Source: Toxorhynchites rutilus septentrionalis (lineage: Eukaryota > Arthropoda > Insecta > Diptera > Culicidae). Taken from it: DNA of 64,000 nucleotides. Positions 21,851-32,388 of the stretch are shown here, in pieces; the first letter of the stretch is position 1; each line of letters opens with the position of its first letter. The notes under the pieces are model-generated. The model was not told where the DNA came from and did not search any database. It worked only from the letters and a program-made list of their open reading frames with translations. The stretch is from assembly GCF_029784135.1 (NCBI RefSeq), contig NC_073746.1, forward strand, positions 159,577,108 through 159,641,107, in the 5' to 3' direction. The position numbers were made by a program, and so were the translations under genes.

Positions 21851-22614
21851 TTTTCCTCGCTGGTCGAACCGCTTGGCTTCCACCAACGAAAGCACTGATT
21901 ATTGGAAAGGATTTCATCTCAAACTGTCAAACTGTCTCATCTCGCATGGCAGTTACCAAACTTGACAGGACAGGTCCGTCCAACAATCAGCGCTGAGTTA
22001 CATATTTTTAACTTATCGCAGAACGAAAAAAACGATAAACAAACCATCGGGCGGCCTTTTTTTAGTTACATTTCGCAACATTCGAGATCTCGAAGGCCGA
22101 AACCGAACTGTTTCCCGTTATGATAATCACATCGTCGTCTCCGTTTCCCACAAAGCCCTTAATCATATTGAAGTTGAGCGGCAAAAAATTACGAAATAAT
22201 TGTGTGAGTCTGCAACCGACGGTGCGGTGTTTTTTTCGGGTGGCCCACAGCGAACCAGTTGAGTTTGGCTGAGGAATTGTTTTCCGCTGATAGGGAAAAT
22301 AATATTACCATATGATTATGGTACGTCAAAACGCCGTACCGACTGCAAGTCAAAAGCCACCGAGAAAACAGGTTCCACGAACTACCACTGCCCAAACTGT
22401 GTACAATTGGGCACCAGATACAGTGTTATTCAACAAGGCAATAATTATAGTAATTGAATGAAATATACAATTAATCCGACCGCGAGTTAAAAGAAATGTT
22501 TCACACATTGTAAAATTCGCCAAATTGAAATAATATCCTGGGGATATCAAGAATGTTATTAATAGATTTTACGAAAAAATCTAATGAAAGATTTTCTCTT
22601 CCATTTTTTCCCAG
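20681..22614. other. Mixed non-coding DNA upstream of the host exon
   Basis: No gene recognised. The moderately GC-rich part 20880-21240 gives a 105-codon plus frame and a 63-codon minus frame, neither with a known domain. A (GA)n microsatellite lies at 21814-21847. A polypyrimidine tract and AG (22590-22614) lead into the host exon. Confidence 0.45.
21814..21847 (+). repeat. (GA)n microsatellite
   Basis: About 17 uninterrupted GA dinucleotides. The short frames across it, with Arg-Glu or Ser-Leu runs, are artefacts. Confidence 0.95.
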
Positions 22615-22970
22615 ATGCTTCCTCTTCGAACGAGGCCGTTCACTTGCAACAGAGACTGAAGAGCTTAAGCTCAGAACTGGTAACGTTAAGGAATCGCCTC
22701 CACACCGGGGGCCAAACGGCACCAACAGCAACATCTGGGGGGCCAAATGGTACTGTCACCGTCAACAGTGCAGCAGTAGTCACGCAAGCCACAACGCCAA
22801 ATGCAAACCCACAAACGCTTGGTGGTCACGGAACCGCGACTACCACCACCAATGCCGGAGCAGGAGCAGGCCTCGTAGCAACGACGGTCGGCGCGAATGG
22901 GATCAATATTCTGTCACACCTGAACACCGCCAACAGTAACAGCTGCAATAATATCCCCACAAATGGCAAG
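22615..22970 (+). CDS. Internal exon A of a host gene (myosin-like protein, N-terminal linker)
   Basis: A 356-bp exon between a strong acceptor (polypyrimidine tract then CCCAG at 22610-22614) and donor AAG|GTATAA. It starts at codon position 2 and ends at a codon boundary. It encodes about 118 residues: a charged, leucine-spaced start (SNEAVHLQQRLKSLSSELV, probable short coiled coil), then Thr/Ala/Asn/Gly-rich low-complexity sequence without a domain. It is GC-rich against AT-rich flanks. The 169-bp intron to the next exon has matching phase 0. The gene identity is inferred only from exon C. The upstream exon is not located. Confidence 0.78.
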
Positions 22971-23139
22971 GTATAATTCTGATCCCAAAATCAATCGATC
23001 TTGTACGAAATATAACTCTCTAACACGCCCGCCCCGGCCAATCACTGTTATTAGGTTTATTCGAGTTGTTTGATTTATGTATTACGTTTGCCCTCGGCTG
23101 CATGATCACCTTTCTTCTTTGTGTTTTTTTCTTTTCCAG

Positions 23140-23293
23140 AGCCATATGATAGTGGCATCAGCCCAGTGTATACCTCCGAACAGCAATGCGCTGAACCATC
23201 CGGGCAAAGTCATACCAATAGTTTCGCCAAGGAATACCTCTATACCATATCCATTGCCACATCACAACAGCACGGGAACGATACTTCTTGGAG
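23140..23293 (+). CDS. Internal exon B of the same host gene
   Basis: A 154-bp exon after a long polypyrimidine acceptor (TTTTTTTCTTTTCCAG) and before donor GAG|GTTAGT. It opens in phase 0, as exon A requires, and ends after one base of a codon. The 51 residues start SHMIVASAQCIPPNSNALNH and are Pro/Asn/His-rich with no known fold, so it looks like a disordered linker. Its phase-1 end fits exon C exactly, 35 kb downstream. The Gly codon at the junction is completed by the first bases of exon C. Confidence 0.75.
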
Positions 23294-24045
23294 GTTAGTG
23301 GAACTTGATGATTTACCATTTGTCTTGTCTTTCCCCCCTGCGTTCACTTGATTTCAGACTCTTGCTCTGACTCGACGATATAGGTAATAATAACCATGAA
23401 TGTTCACCGGGCGCAGCGCACTTCTAAACCACTACTTTAGTCGAAGCCAATGTAACCAATAGCCTTTCGATAGTAGACGAAATGTGTCGGCAATCCGAGT
23501 TTCAGTGTTTCTCACTCAATAATAATTATGTGGCTGCACATGACACTCGCTGTGCCGCCCCGTGTTTGCAAGGCGTAATTGTGACTTTCTGTTTTCAGCA
23601 GCGGCTGTTTCGCCGTCACAAGGAGCATTGTGATTTCCGAACGATCAAATTAGAGCTAAGCGTGGGATGCCCTGTGTTGGAGGAACCTAGTGCCACGAAG
23701 GATTGTTGATTGACTTCGTCACTAGGGTTAATCAAATGAAAGGAAAGTTATGGAAAAGGGAAACAAAAGATTTAGTTGTCAAAAAATCAATTCCACACAG
23801 AAACAACCAAAGAACGATAAATTGTATAAAGAATTCTCATTTTTTCTAAATTTTCTTCTTAAGGATGGTAACAACGCTTTGTTAATTTCCATATTATGAA
23901 TATCAATTGATACTACTTTTGGTGAGGACTGGTCTAAAATCTGGTGCCTTTCATTAAATATTCATTTCTGCCCGCTTTCAACTTATTTGATTTCCGTGAT
24001 TTGAATTCACAGTCTCAATCCAGCTAGCGAGCGGACAACATTCAT
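23294..24045. other. Start of the 35.4-kb host intron, nothing recognised
   Basis: The frame at 23482-23709 shows no domain. The intron spans 23294-58694 and contains most of the mobile elements listed below. Confidence 0.45.
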
Positions 24046-24234
24046 TCCTAATGCTGATAGATAGATATAATCAGTTGAGAGCCGTGGTGGCTCGTGCAGT
24101 CTCAATTATTCGTTTCCATTCTACTCGGTCATGGGCCACTCGTCGCCAATTCCGTAAGCGTCCCGTCACTCGCAAAATGGCTTCGATCTGGTCGAGCCAC
24201 CTGGCACGTGAGCCCCTCTATTTCTGGTGCCGGC

Positions 24235-24480
24235 GGGGTTATCGAAGAGAACTATTAATGCGTCAAAAACCAAGTACATGGTGGGAAGAGACTCAAAGGA
24301 GAAAGCGGTAAGCCTCACACGGACAGTGACAGTGGACGGCGATGAACTGGAAGTGGTTGATGAATTCGTGTACTTGGGATCTCTGATCACCGCCGACAAC
24401 AATACCACGAAAGAGATCCAACGACGCATTCAAGCTGGAATCGCAACCCTCCTGGCCTCCGCTGTTAGTCTGGCGTAGTT
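24235..24480 (+). pseudogene. Inverted internal segment of the RTE element
   Basis: The plus strand encodes INASKTKYMVGRDSK, VVDEFVYLGSLITADNN and EIQRRIQAGIATLL. In RTE proteins this follows the FADD motif and precedes the C-terminal DQIE region. It lies at the right place in the element but on the opposite strand, so a local inversion is the simplest explanation. Confidence 0.75.
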
Positions 24481-24484
24481 TGCC

Positions 24485-24865
24485 TCAGCCGTCGCAAAGT
24501 TTCTTGTCATCTGCGTCATCTGCGAAGCCCTGGAGTTGAGTACTTTTGTTGAAAATCGTGCCCCTCGTTTCGATGCCCGCACGTCGGATTACACCCTCAA
24601 GGGCTATATTAAATAGCATACAGGATAGTCCATCCCCTTGCCTTAAACCTCTGCGTGATTCAAAAGGGCTCGAGAGTACCCCCGAAACACGCACGTAGCA
24701 CATAACTCGCTCTAAGGTAGCTTTGATCAGCCGTGTCAGTTTGTCCGGAAAACCGTAGTCGTGCATGATCTGCCATAGATGTTCTCGATCGATTGTATCA
24801 TAAGCTGCCTTAAAGTCTATGAATATGTGGTCACGTTGTACTCCCGACATTTCTGGAGGAGGCAA
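24485..24865 (-). pseudogene. RTE reverse transcriptase fragment
   Basis: A 126-codon minus frame with motif A (FIDFKAAYDTIDR), motif B (GLRQGDGLSCMLFNIALEG) and motif C (GFADD). It ends in the duplicated-looking ADDADDKK right at the inversion boundary. The catalytic Asps are present, but the protein is cut off here. Confidence 0.85.
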
Positions 24866-25454
24866 AAATCTGGTTCGTAGTGGCGCGGGCCCTCATGAAG
24901 CCCGCTTGGTACTGCCCTACGAAGCCCTTGGCTATCGGGATAGACGACGTGTTAGAATCTGGGAGAGCACCTTGTAAGCGGCGTTAGTCAGCGTTATGCC
25001 ACGGTAGTTGCCGCACTCAAACCGATCGCCCTTTTCATAGATGGGACAAACAATACCCTCCATCCATTCTTCCGGTAATTTATCCTCCTCCCAAATCCTG
25101 GATATTACCCAATGAAGTGCCGTTGCCAGTGTATTTTTACCGTGTTTATAGAGTTCGGCCGGAAGTCGGTCTTTTCCAGCGGCTCTATTTGCCTTCAGCA
25201 GCCCGATTTCTCGCTGAATCTCCTGGAGATCGGGGCTGGGACATCATCATCGTTTGAAGGCACTCCCAGGTAGGTTCCCATTACGCATCCCTACACATGT
25301 CTGGATTCGGTGTGTAGCTCATACGAGATTGGTTCACCTTCTCATAGAACTTGCGCGTATCATTAGCCTGAAATAGTTGTTCTAATTCGTCACGATCCCT
25401 GTCCTCCTCTTGGCACTTTTTTCGCCTCAGTATCGTGGTCAACTTATTCCGCGC

Positions 25455-25799
25455 TCATCGATATTTGGCCAAATTATCCCTCGTGACAATGTTTGGATAG
25501 TTTTTCCAAGCTGTTTTGTTTCTCTCCATCGCTTGCTGGCACTCCCCATCGAACCAGTCGTTTCTTGGGCTCGTAGTTTCCTCACCTAGTACCGCGGTTG
25601 CGGTCTCTTCGATGGCAGAGCTAATCTTACTCCAGCCATCTTCGAGATTCGAAGCGTTTAGCTCCCCAGAGGAGGGTAGTGCCTCATCCAACAGGCGCGC
25701 GTAATTCTCGGCAGCTTGCGGGTCTTTTAACTGCCGAATGTTAAACCGAGGAGGGCGGTTTTGCCGAGAGTTGTAACCTCTCGATAGTTTTGAGCGCAC
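25455..25799 (-). pseudogene. RTE linker region between endonuclease and RT
   Basis: A minus-strand frame with FNIRQLKDPQAAENYARLLD and ETTSPRNDWFDGECQQAMER. This pattern (a folded linker ending W(F/W)D.EC) precedes the RT in RTE proteins. Its frame differs from the flanking domains, indicating indels. Confidence 0.75.
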
Positions 25800-25810
25800 A
25801 TGTACTCCTA

Positions 25811-26446
25811 CTAGGTAATGATCCGAGTCAATATCCGCACCGGGCAGGGAGCGTATGTTAGCGATGTTTGAGAAAAATCGGCCTTGAGGACGTGGTCAAT
25901 TTGGTTTGTTGTATGTTGGTCAGGTGATCTCCAAGTGCCCTTATGGATATTCTCGCGGGGGAAGAAAGTGCTTCTGATCACCAGGCCTCGGGAAGCTGCG
26001 AAGTTAATGCACCGCTGGCCGTTGTCGTTCGTGTCGGTGTGTAGACTGCACGGGCCTATCACCGGTCTGTACATTGCTTTCCTACCAACCTGGGCGTTCA
26101 TATCCCCGAAGACGATCTTGATGTCCCGTGGTGAACAGCTTTTGTATGTCGCTTCCAGCTGCGCATAGAACGCTCCCTTCTCGTCGTCGGGTCTGCCTTC
26201 GTGCGGACAGTGCACGTTGATGATACTGTAGTTGTAGAACCGGCCTTTTTTCCTCAATACACACATCCTTTCGTTGATCGCCTTCCAATTTATAACGCGA
26301 TCCAACATTCTGCCTAACACTACAAAGCCCGTTCGCAGCTCGTAGGTAGCCCCACCGCTCTGGTAAAACTGGGCCTTACCGCCGCGTACCTTCCACACCT
26401 TCTCACCCTTGCGACAGATTTCCTGCAAAGCCACGATACCGAACAT
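25811..26446 (-). pseudogene. RTE endonuclease domain fragment
   Basis: A 211-codon minus frame with catalytic-type motifs VALQEICRKG, NVHCPHEG, VFGDMNAQVGR and GTWRSPDQHTTNQIDHVL. It resembles the apurinic endonuclease that nicks the insertion site. The end (residues ~185-211) loses the expected SDH motif, probably through a frameshift. Confidence 0.85.
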
Positions 26447-26470
26447 GTGGGGTTCTAGCTTGAGTGAGCA

Positions 26471-27174
26471 TCCACCTCATATATGGCCGATGAACGTTGA
26501 TCGATACCATGTTTTTATGCCCTGCTCAACGTTGGCTCTGACTGTTTTCAGTTGAATATCAGTCCAGCTCTGTCGTTTTGCCTTACAAACATAAACACAA
26601 GGCATCAAAAAAAATATAGACACATTTTTCCTTTCAGTGAAACACAAATCGGGTGACGGATGCACCCCGAATGGACTCGAATTTTTAGAACAAATCTTAT
26701 GAGCATCTAGAAGCAACTAAACCACCTACTATCTCACAGAATACACTGAACAATGGTCTAAGATGAATTAGACTTACAAAAAGTATCGAATTTTGCAAAA
26801 TTTTCCAACTAAAAAAAAAGCGAAATTTTACAAGGACTGTTGGTTAGATGCTTAGTTAAGGCATTCATAAACTTAAGAAAGGGATTTTACCTGTTACTGG
26901 ATTTGCAGCTCTCAGCTTGAGGTTTCCTATAAAATTTAGTAGCGCATGCTTCATACGGCTCGGATGTAACCAATGAATGAAATTGTATATCTATCGCAGC
27001 GTTGCCCGTAGTGATAATTAGAAACATGGACTTACGGGGGTTTTCAAACAAACGAATTTTTGTAATCCCGATTTTAGTGGTTTCATAGAACTAACTTTTT
27101 CTGAAATTTTGATAATCGATGTATGTAGGACTCAAAGACTGCCAAAAATGCAAGGACTCAAAAGCTATTAGGTA
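26471..27174. other. Intronic DNA, no gene recognised
   Basis: Short frames without domains; a poly-A stretch near 26811-26820. Confidence 0.4.
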
Positions 27175-27333
27175 TACCGGTAAGTTTCTTCAACAACAGA
27201 TGGCGTAACTTGATTATTATTCCAGTGAATCAAATTTCCAGACATTCGTTGGAAAGCTACTGTCATTGCGCGTCTTTTTCAGTATATGTCAAAAAGTTGA
27301 AGTGTAAACAACATAGTTTTTGCCATTTCGAAT

Positions 27334-28314
27334 ATGTTGAATTTCGTACCAACGAGAGTGTTTTTGCGGGGAGTGTTACTTCATTACTTGAATATGAAGA
27401 AAGAAGCTGCGGAAAGTCATCGCATTTTGGTGGAAGTTGATGGTGATCATGCTACAACTGAGCGAACGTGTCAGACGTGGTTTGCACGGTTCAAAAGTGG
27501 TAATTTCGCCATGAAGGACGGTGAACGTTCCGGGCCGCCAAAAAAGTTTGAAGATGAAGAATTGGAGGCTTTACTCGATCAAGATCCATCACAAACGGAA
27601 CAAGTACTTGCAGATATACTTGGAGTAGCTCAGCAAAATATAACCGATAGAGGCGAATGAACTGCAAAGTTTAAAGCCTCTTAAAAACAAAGAAAGAAAG
27701 AAAGAAATATAACCGATCGTTTAAAAGCAATTGGAAGGACATTGGGTGCTGTATGAATTGAAGTCACGAGACGTCGAACGCTGTTTTTCACGTGCGAACA
27801 ACTGCCCCAACGGCATAAAAGAAAGATTTTTTTTGCATCGAATCGTTACTGGCGATGAAAAGTGGGTCCATTACGACAATCCTAAACGTCGGGCAACGTA
27901 TGGACACCCCGAACATACATCAAAATCGACGGCCACGCGGAATATTCACGGCCAGAAGGTTAGGTTGTCTATTTGGTGGGACCAGCTGGGTGTGGTGTAC
28001 TATGAGCTGCTAAAACCGATGCGTTTGAGCCGTGCACTGAAGGAAAAACGGCCACCGGTCAAAACATACTTGGAAACGCTGAAATGAGAGGTCCTATCGT
28101 ACCCGCCCTATACTCACGACATTGCTCCGTCCGATTACTACCTTTTTCGATCGATGCAACATGGCCTGGTTGACCAACACTTCTCCAAAGTCAAAGATTG
28201 GATCGATTCGTGGTTAGCCGACAAACCGGCCGATTTTTCCCACAAAGGGATCCATGAATTGCCAGAAAGATGGGAAAAAGTTGTGACTAGCGATGGGCGA
28301 TACTTTGAATGTTA
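27334..28314 (+). pseudogene. mariner transposase, copy 2, interrupted
   Basis: Starts at ATG 27334 (MLNFVPTRVFLRGVLLHYLN). The N-terminal DNA-binding region runs without a stop through TCQTWFARFKSGN and RSGPPKKFEDEELEALLDQD. The 56-bp insertion then ends the frame at 27660. Past it, HRIVTGDEKWVHYDNPKRR (first Asp) and WWDQLGVVYYELLKP are recognisable. Two internal deletions remove the segment carrying the second catalytic Asp (QHDNARPH in copy-1-like relatives). The third motif DIAPSDYY survives in another frame, up to a TAA near 28314. Confidence 0.9.
27649..27704 (+). mobile_element. 56-bp micro-retroposon-like insertion
   Basis: AGAGGCGAATGAACTGCAAA, then GTTTAAAGCCTCTT, then an AAAGAAAG-type tail, inserted in the mariner copy and flanked by a 13-bp direct repeat AAATATAACCGAT (27636-27648, 27705-27717). 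Mariner copy 1 has the uninterrupted site. AGAGGC and GCCTCT can pair as a hairpin with AACT/AGTT inside. A related unit lies at 54100-54160. The target duplication and tail suggest LINE-mediated retroposition. Confidence 0.8.
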
Positions 28315-28380
28315 AATTTGTAACCATTTTTGCAGAATTTTTTGAAAAACAACGAAGATAGTTACCGGTACTCCTGTCAC

Positions 28381-28734
28381 CAATAAGTCAATTTTGATAA
28401 AAATGGCGTTTATGGGGTTTCTCAAACAAACGATTCAATTGCTGTACTAATGCAAACACCGAGGTGAAAGAATGTGCAGTAGGCCAGCATGAGTTATCAT
28501 TCGCTGGCGCCGGTGGTATAGTGCTAAGCATAGCTATCCACCTACGCCTCTTAGAATGTTACTTTTTTGGGTTTTCTTATGCGATGAAGCATTGTCATGA
28601 AGATAAATTGTCCTGTGTTGCTTAGCTGGTCGATTTTCAGGCAGCAATCGATTGCTGTTGATAGTGTCCAGTATAAACCGGCTCATCATGCTTCAACAGC
28701 TTATGACAGACTTTACTCTTCCTGCCACCAAACA
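28381..28734. other. Intronic DNA, no gene recognised
   Basis: Nothing coding or repeated that I can support. Confidence 0.4.
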
Positions 28735-29240
28735 CAGGGCATTGTTATCCTGTCAAAGCTACATGCTGAAGCAGAACCTAGTGGCCAAACACGCGCTCGG
28801 GAGTTGAACAGCGACGCTCTAACGAGGAACTAAGGATGTTTAGTTATGAATGACGAAACGTACGTAGAGAAGGATTCTTGGCAAATTTCAAGCCAAAGTT
28901 CCATTGGGCAAACGGTTCGAGGAGATATCTCAAGCAAGATCAATCTTTTTTGCTGATAAATATGCTGAAATTTTTTTGACTATTTTCTTTACAAATCAAG
29001 CTATCAGCTTGAAAATCTATTGGGAAGAGTGCTTTAAAACGCGTGCTACCATAAATACAAGTACACCAGAATCCTGTGAAGTTTTGGCCTAATTCGGCCA
29101 GTTTCCACAACGGGGTCTTCAAAAAAGACCTCAATTCATCGAAGTGCTACGTAATCAAGAAATATTGGGCAGTTGTTGAACGGAAACGTTAATTTTAAAA
29201 GCCACGGTAAATCTTTCCCGCGGAAATGGAAGTAATTGTG
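28735..29240 (+). pseudogene. Old DD37E-type transposase relic
   Basis: Heavily decayed fragment aligning by eye with the 602-1906 transposase. QTRARELNSDALTRN matches TRARKLYTEMLTK, LVMNDETYVEKDSW matches LVMDDETYVKADF (first catalytic Asp now in NDE), YWEECFKTR matches YLKECLQKR, and a KKYWAVVERKR-like tail matches EKYWAIMKQTL. Many stops and frameshifts. The terminal repeats were not found. Confidence 0.6.
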
Positions 29241-29797
29241 GCTCATATGTTATCCTCAAGGTCATCAAGTGTCCCTGGTTTGTTGACATACACCTCAGAC
29301 CTAAACTGGTGCTAAAGAGACTAGTGTTGTAACGTTTTACACTTCAAAATTTCAATTTTCTTCAATTTTCGTTTGCATTAACGAAGTTTGTTAATAAGAG
29401 ACGAAAACCTTAACCTTACTTAACCCATTATTTTATCTAAGCCCAAAGTTAGCAAAACCGATCACCAGCGGTAACTCGGAGTTAGTAACTAACATAATAC
29501 GAACCAGCGAGATCCAATTTTATCCAGCAGAATCTAACCGACCTCAGTAGATCTTCAAAAACTCTTTGAAATTTTTGTTGAACTTTTTCCTATTGTTCCA
29601 CCGTACTTTTCGTATTCCATCTTTGAATGCTATCGGACAATCATTGCCAGTCTTACCATAATTATTCACATTGAAATTAATTACAGTAAGCCAGAGAAAA
29701 AATGCTGCAAATAGTGGAATCTATTCCTGTTATTTTGTGACTTAACATTTTGTTGCGCGTAGGAACAAGTCAAGAAGAAGAAGAAGAACAAGAAGAG
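29241..29797. other. AT-rich intronic DNA
   Basis: No gene seen. A (GAA)n-like stretch at 29772-29796 adjoins the next element. Confidence 0.4.
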
Positions 29798-30297
29798 TAG
29801 TGCGGGGCAAAGGTGCGCACCTAACTGTTGTCGTCCAATAACTCTTGAAATAAAAGCAAATAAAATTCAGTTTGCTTACTAAATTGGAGTCATATGTATT
29901 ACCTTCGAAACGTAGTAAAAGAATTTCTCGAGTTTTGTTCGAAGTTAGACAAAAACCTATTTTAACACAAAATACCAAATTCGTAATTTTGTCCCATATT
30001 TGGGGCAAAGGTGCGCACCGTACGGGGCAAAAGTGCACACTTATCGAATTGTACTTCTGAGGTAACTTGTAACCAAAATAAATGCTTTATCGATACCAGT
30101 GAAAGAAGCATCATTACCAGAGTGTGTAGGCACCATCCAGTGGGGAGGAGGGATGCTGTATGATGTTTTATGGGTGAAGATGAGTGGGTGTTATGGTCGA
30201 ACATAGCACGTGGAAATTTTTGAGAGGGAGGATACTGACAATATAAGATAACTGCAAATGTCCAACATTTGCAACCGAATTATTTTTTATTAAGAAA

Positions 30298-30560
30298 CTA
30301 GCTGACTGACTAGCTCGGCGAACTTCGTCCCTCCCACAATTGATATATTGATAAAAATCATTTCGGACATTCAAGTTCCCACAGAATTATATATATAATA
30401 ATAATACATAATATATACTCGCGGTATATAATTTCTTTTTAGACATATAAATCTGATGCAGACTAAGACGCATCCGTTCTTGAGTTAAATCGTGAGGATC
30501 GGACACCAAATCATTTTTATTAATATAGATCAAGTTATAAATACAGAGTTACCTTCACTT
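30298..30560 (+). repeat. Dispersed repeat head inside the preceding element
   Basis: Starts ACTAGCTGACTGACTAGCTC, then CGGCGAACTTCGTCCC, and continues through GATGCAGACTAAGACGCATC and ATATAGATCAAGTTATAA. It resembles the head of the 12200-12640 repeat and looks nested in the TA-flanked element. Family unknown. Confidence 0.4.
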
Positions 30561-30625
30561 GCTTTAATTGAAACTCATTGTTGAAACAAAAAACAATATT
30601 TATTTGAAGTTCATTGTGAAAACAT

Positions 30626-30668
30626 AAACATAAACGAAACATAAACGAAACATAAACGAAACATAACC
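30626..30668 (+). repeat. 11-bp tandem repeat
   Basis: About four units of CATAAACGAAA with slight variation in the last. Confidence 0.85.
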
Positions 30669-31627
30669 GTTATTGAATTGAATAAATGGTGAAAAAAAAC
30701 ACACATTTTTCATTTGAAATTCATTTTGAATTATTTTTAAGCAGATGTTTATTTTTTTTTCCTCATCTTGGATTCGATTCTGAGGATCCCGACGCTTTGC
30801 CTTGGAGGGCTGTTGCTTCGTTGCGCTGTTGTGAGGTTCAAAAAAACAGACGATGGTTCCTCATGAAGCTATAATCCCAATCTCTATCTACCAAACACCA
30901 GACGCCGTAAATCTTTGACAGTCATACCATAGAATACTTTGTCCAGTGCCCTGCAGTGGTCCGCCAGATCCTCAGACTGCTCACTCGTACATACCTAACT
31001 GAACCGTCCTAGGTGCTCGCTGACACATCCCAGCAGAAGTAGGAGTGTCAATAAAAGAAGATTCAAATCATAAATCACTCACTGATATGAGCGTCTTCCT
31101 CCGAGCTGATTCAGAAACATCGAGGTCTGCCGCAATCCGACGCTCCGAGACTCCCTTCCGAAGCCTCTGTCGGTCCCGTTAAAAGTCTTGTTGAAAAAAT
31201 GTTGTAATTTTTTTTCAGAGCAAAACGCTAGTGCGAACTTTTACCCCACAGCCACTGCGCACCTTTGCCCCACAAGCAATTTTTGAACTAATCGAATTTA
31301 AAAAAAAAAGCGCTTGAACTTTTTCACAAAAACGAATACGCAGAATGAAGGTTTTCTTGACAGTGTAGTTTCGAACTTTCCAGTTATTTTAGGTAAGTTA
31401 ATCATCAACTCCAAAATATAGAAAATTGGATCAAAACATCGCAAAACTCTTTTTACCTCATAACTTTTTGCCACTTTCATGAAATGCATCTTGTTTATAT
31501 ATGTGTGAGCTGCTGGTGTGATAATATTATATATCAAACGAATACACTGTTGTCGAAATTTTATGCTCGTTTGCTTCAAAAAAGGCCATGCGCACTTTTA
31601 CCCCGTGCACACCTTTGCCCCGCAATA

Positions 31628-32139
31628 CTCTACGGGGGTCACCCAAAATTTGTCCTAAAATTATTCAATGGGTCGCGAAGTCATGTTCTGTTTCTGGTAG
31701 AATTGAGAGGTATATGTATTATGAGCTTTTACAAAGCAAACAAATTCCAACAAGTACCATTTTTGGATTGCAATTGAACGAATTTCACGCAGTGATATAG
31801 GTCAAACATTCAGAATTAGCCAACACGGAAGCCGGCGTGTTCCACCTAAACGTCTGGCATTGCCTGTCATGTTTCTTCGATTTTCGTTCATGTCAACATG
31901 GAGTTTGACGGGTGTGTGCTATTCCATCTCCTATTTAGTATTAAACCTCAAGATTATCACTTATCCCTGCACAACTCCCGTAAGGTTTCATCGTCTTTTT
32001 GAATAGTTTTGAATAGCTTTTTTCATGTTCTGGGAGGATGTTATTTTCAAGCTGCGTGAAATATGGTTAAAACGTATGAAACAAAATATTGTGTTTGATT
32101 TTTTATCCCAAAAAGAAATACGAACATCTTGCACAACCA
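31628..32139. other. Intronic DNA, no gene recognised
   Basis: Nothing supported. Confidence 0.4.
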
Positions 32140-32388
32140 TACACTCTGTCCAATTTCCATAAGACCAGGTGATGATCTTGCTGCTTTATGTCATTGTAAA
32201 CAAACAATGCTTCAATTAATATTCCAGTGTGTAGGTATTGATGACTACCATACACTGCATGATTTTCATATGTGTGTGTGCAAGCGCTGAGCGTAAACGA
32301 ATGCTTTCGTATTTTCAACTGTCAAGTTTCTATAAGACCAGTTACATTTTCCGTTGTTTTAGTTGTTTTGATCAATTAAATCTAGAAA

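Larger units (their letters stand above)
24046..26470 (-). mobile_element. RTE-clade non-LTR retrotransposon, 5'-truncated and degenerate
   Basis: Antisense element with a typical RTE layout: endonuclease (25811-26446), a middle region (25455-25799), reverse transcriptase (24485-24865) and a C-terminal end (24060-24230, containing WLDQIEAILRVTGRLRNWRR on the minus strand). The 3' end near 24046-24075 reads CTGATTATATCTATCTATC, similar to RTE tails. Several frame changes show it is dead. The segment 24235-24480 is inverted relative to the rest. Mosquito relatives include JAM1-type elements; that name is from general knowledge. Confidence 0.85.
27177..28378 (+). mobile_element. mariner element, copy 2
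   Basis: A 1202-bp element bounded by TA (27175-27176, 28379-28380). The ends begin CCGGTAAGTTTCTTC and, inverted, CCGGTAACTATCTTC. It is a sister of 19293-20428. It holds a 56-bp retroposon-like insertion (27649-27704) and has lost coding pieces near 28016 and 28062. Confidence 0.92.
29800..31625. mobile_element. TA-flanked element with repeated GGGGCAAAGGTGCGCAC ends
   Basis: About 1.83 kb between TA dinucleotides (29798-29799, 31626-31627). The left end is GTGCGGGGCAAAGGTGCGCA; the right end inverted is TTGCGGGGCAAAGGTGTGCA. A second inward pair of the same motif lies at about 30002-30043 and 31237-31275, so each end has an outer and an inner copy. No transposase is visible, so it is probably non-autonomous. 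A terminal fragment of the same family lies at 57836-57945. Confidence 0.7.

Noticed and set aside
21610..21996. 128-codon frame with Arg-Glu run
   Set aside because: The run is the (GA)n microsatellite; the rest has no recognisable domain.
22553..22939. 128-codon plus frame overlapping host exon A
   Set aside because: It lies in another frame, starts inside the polypyrimidine tract and is Arg/His/Gln-rich, as expected of a shadow of the real exon.
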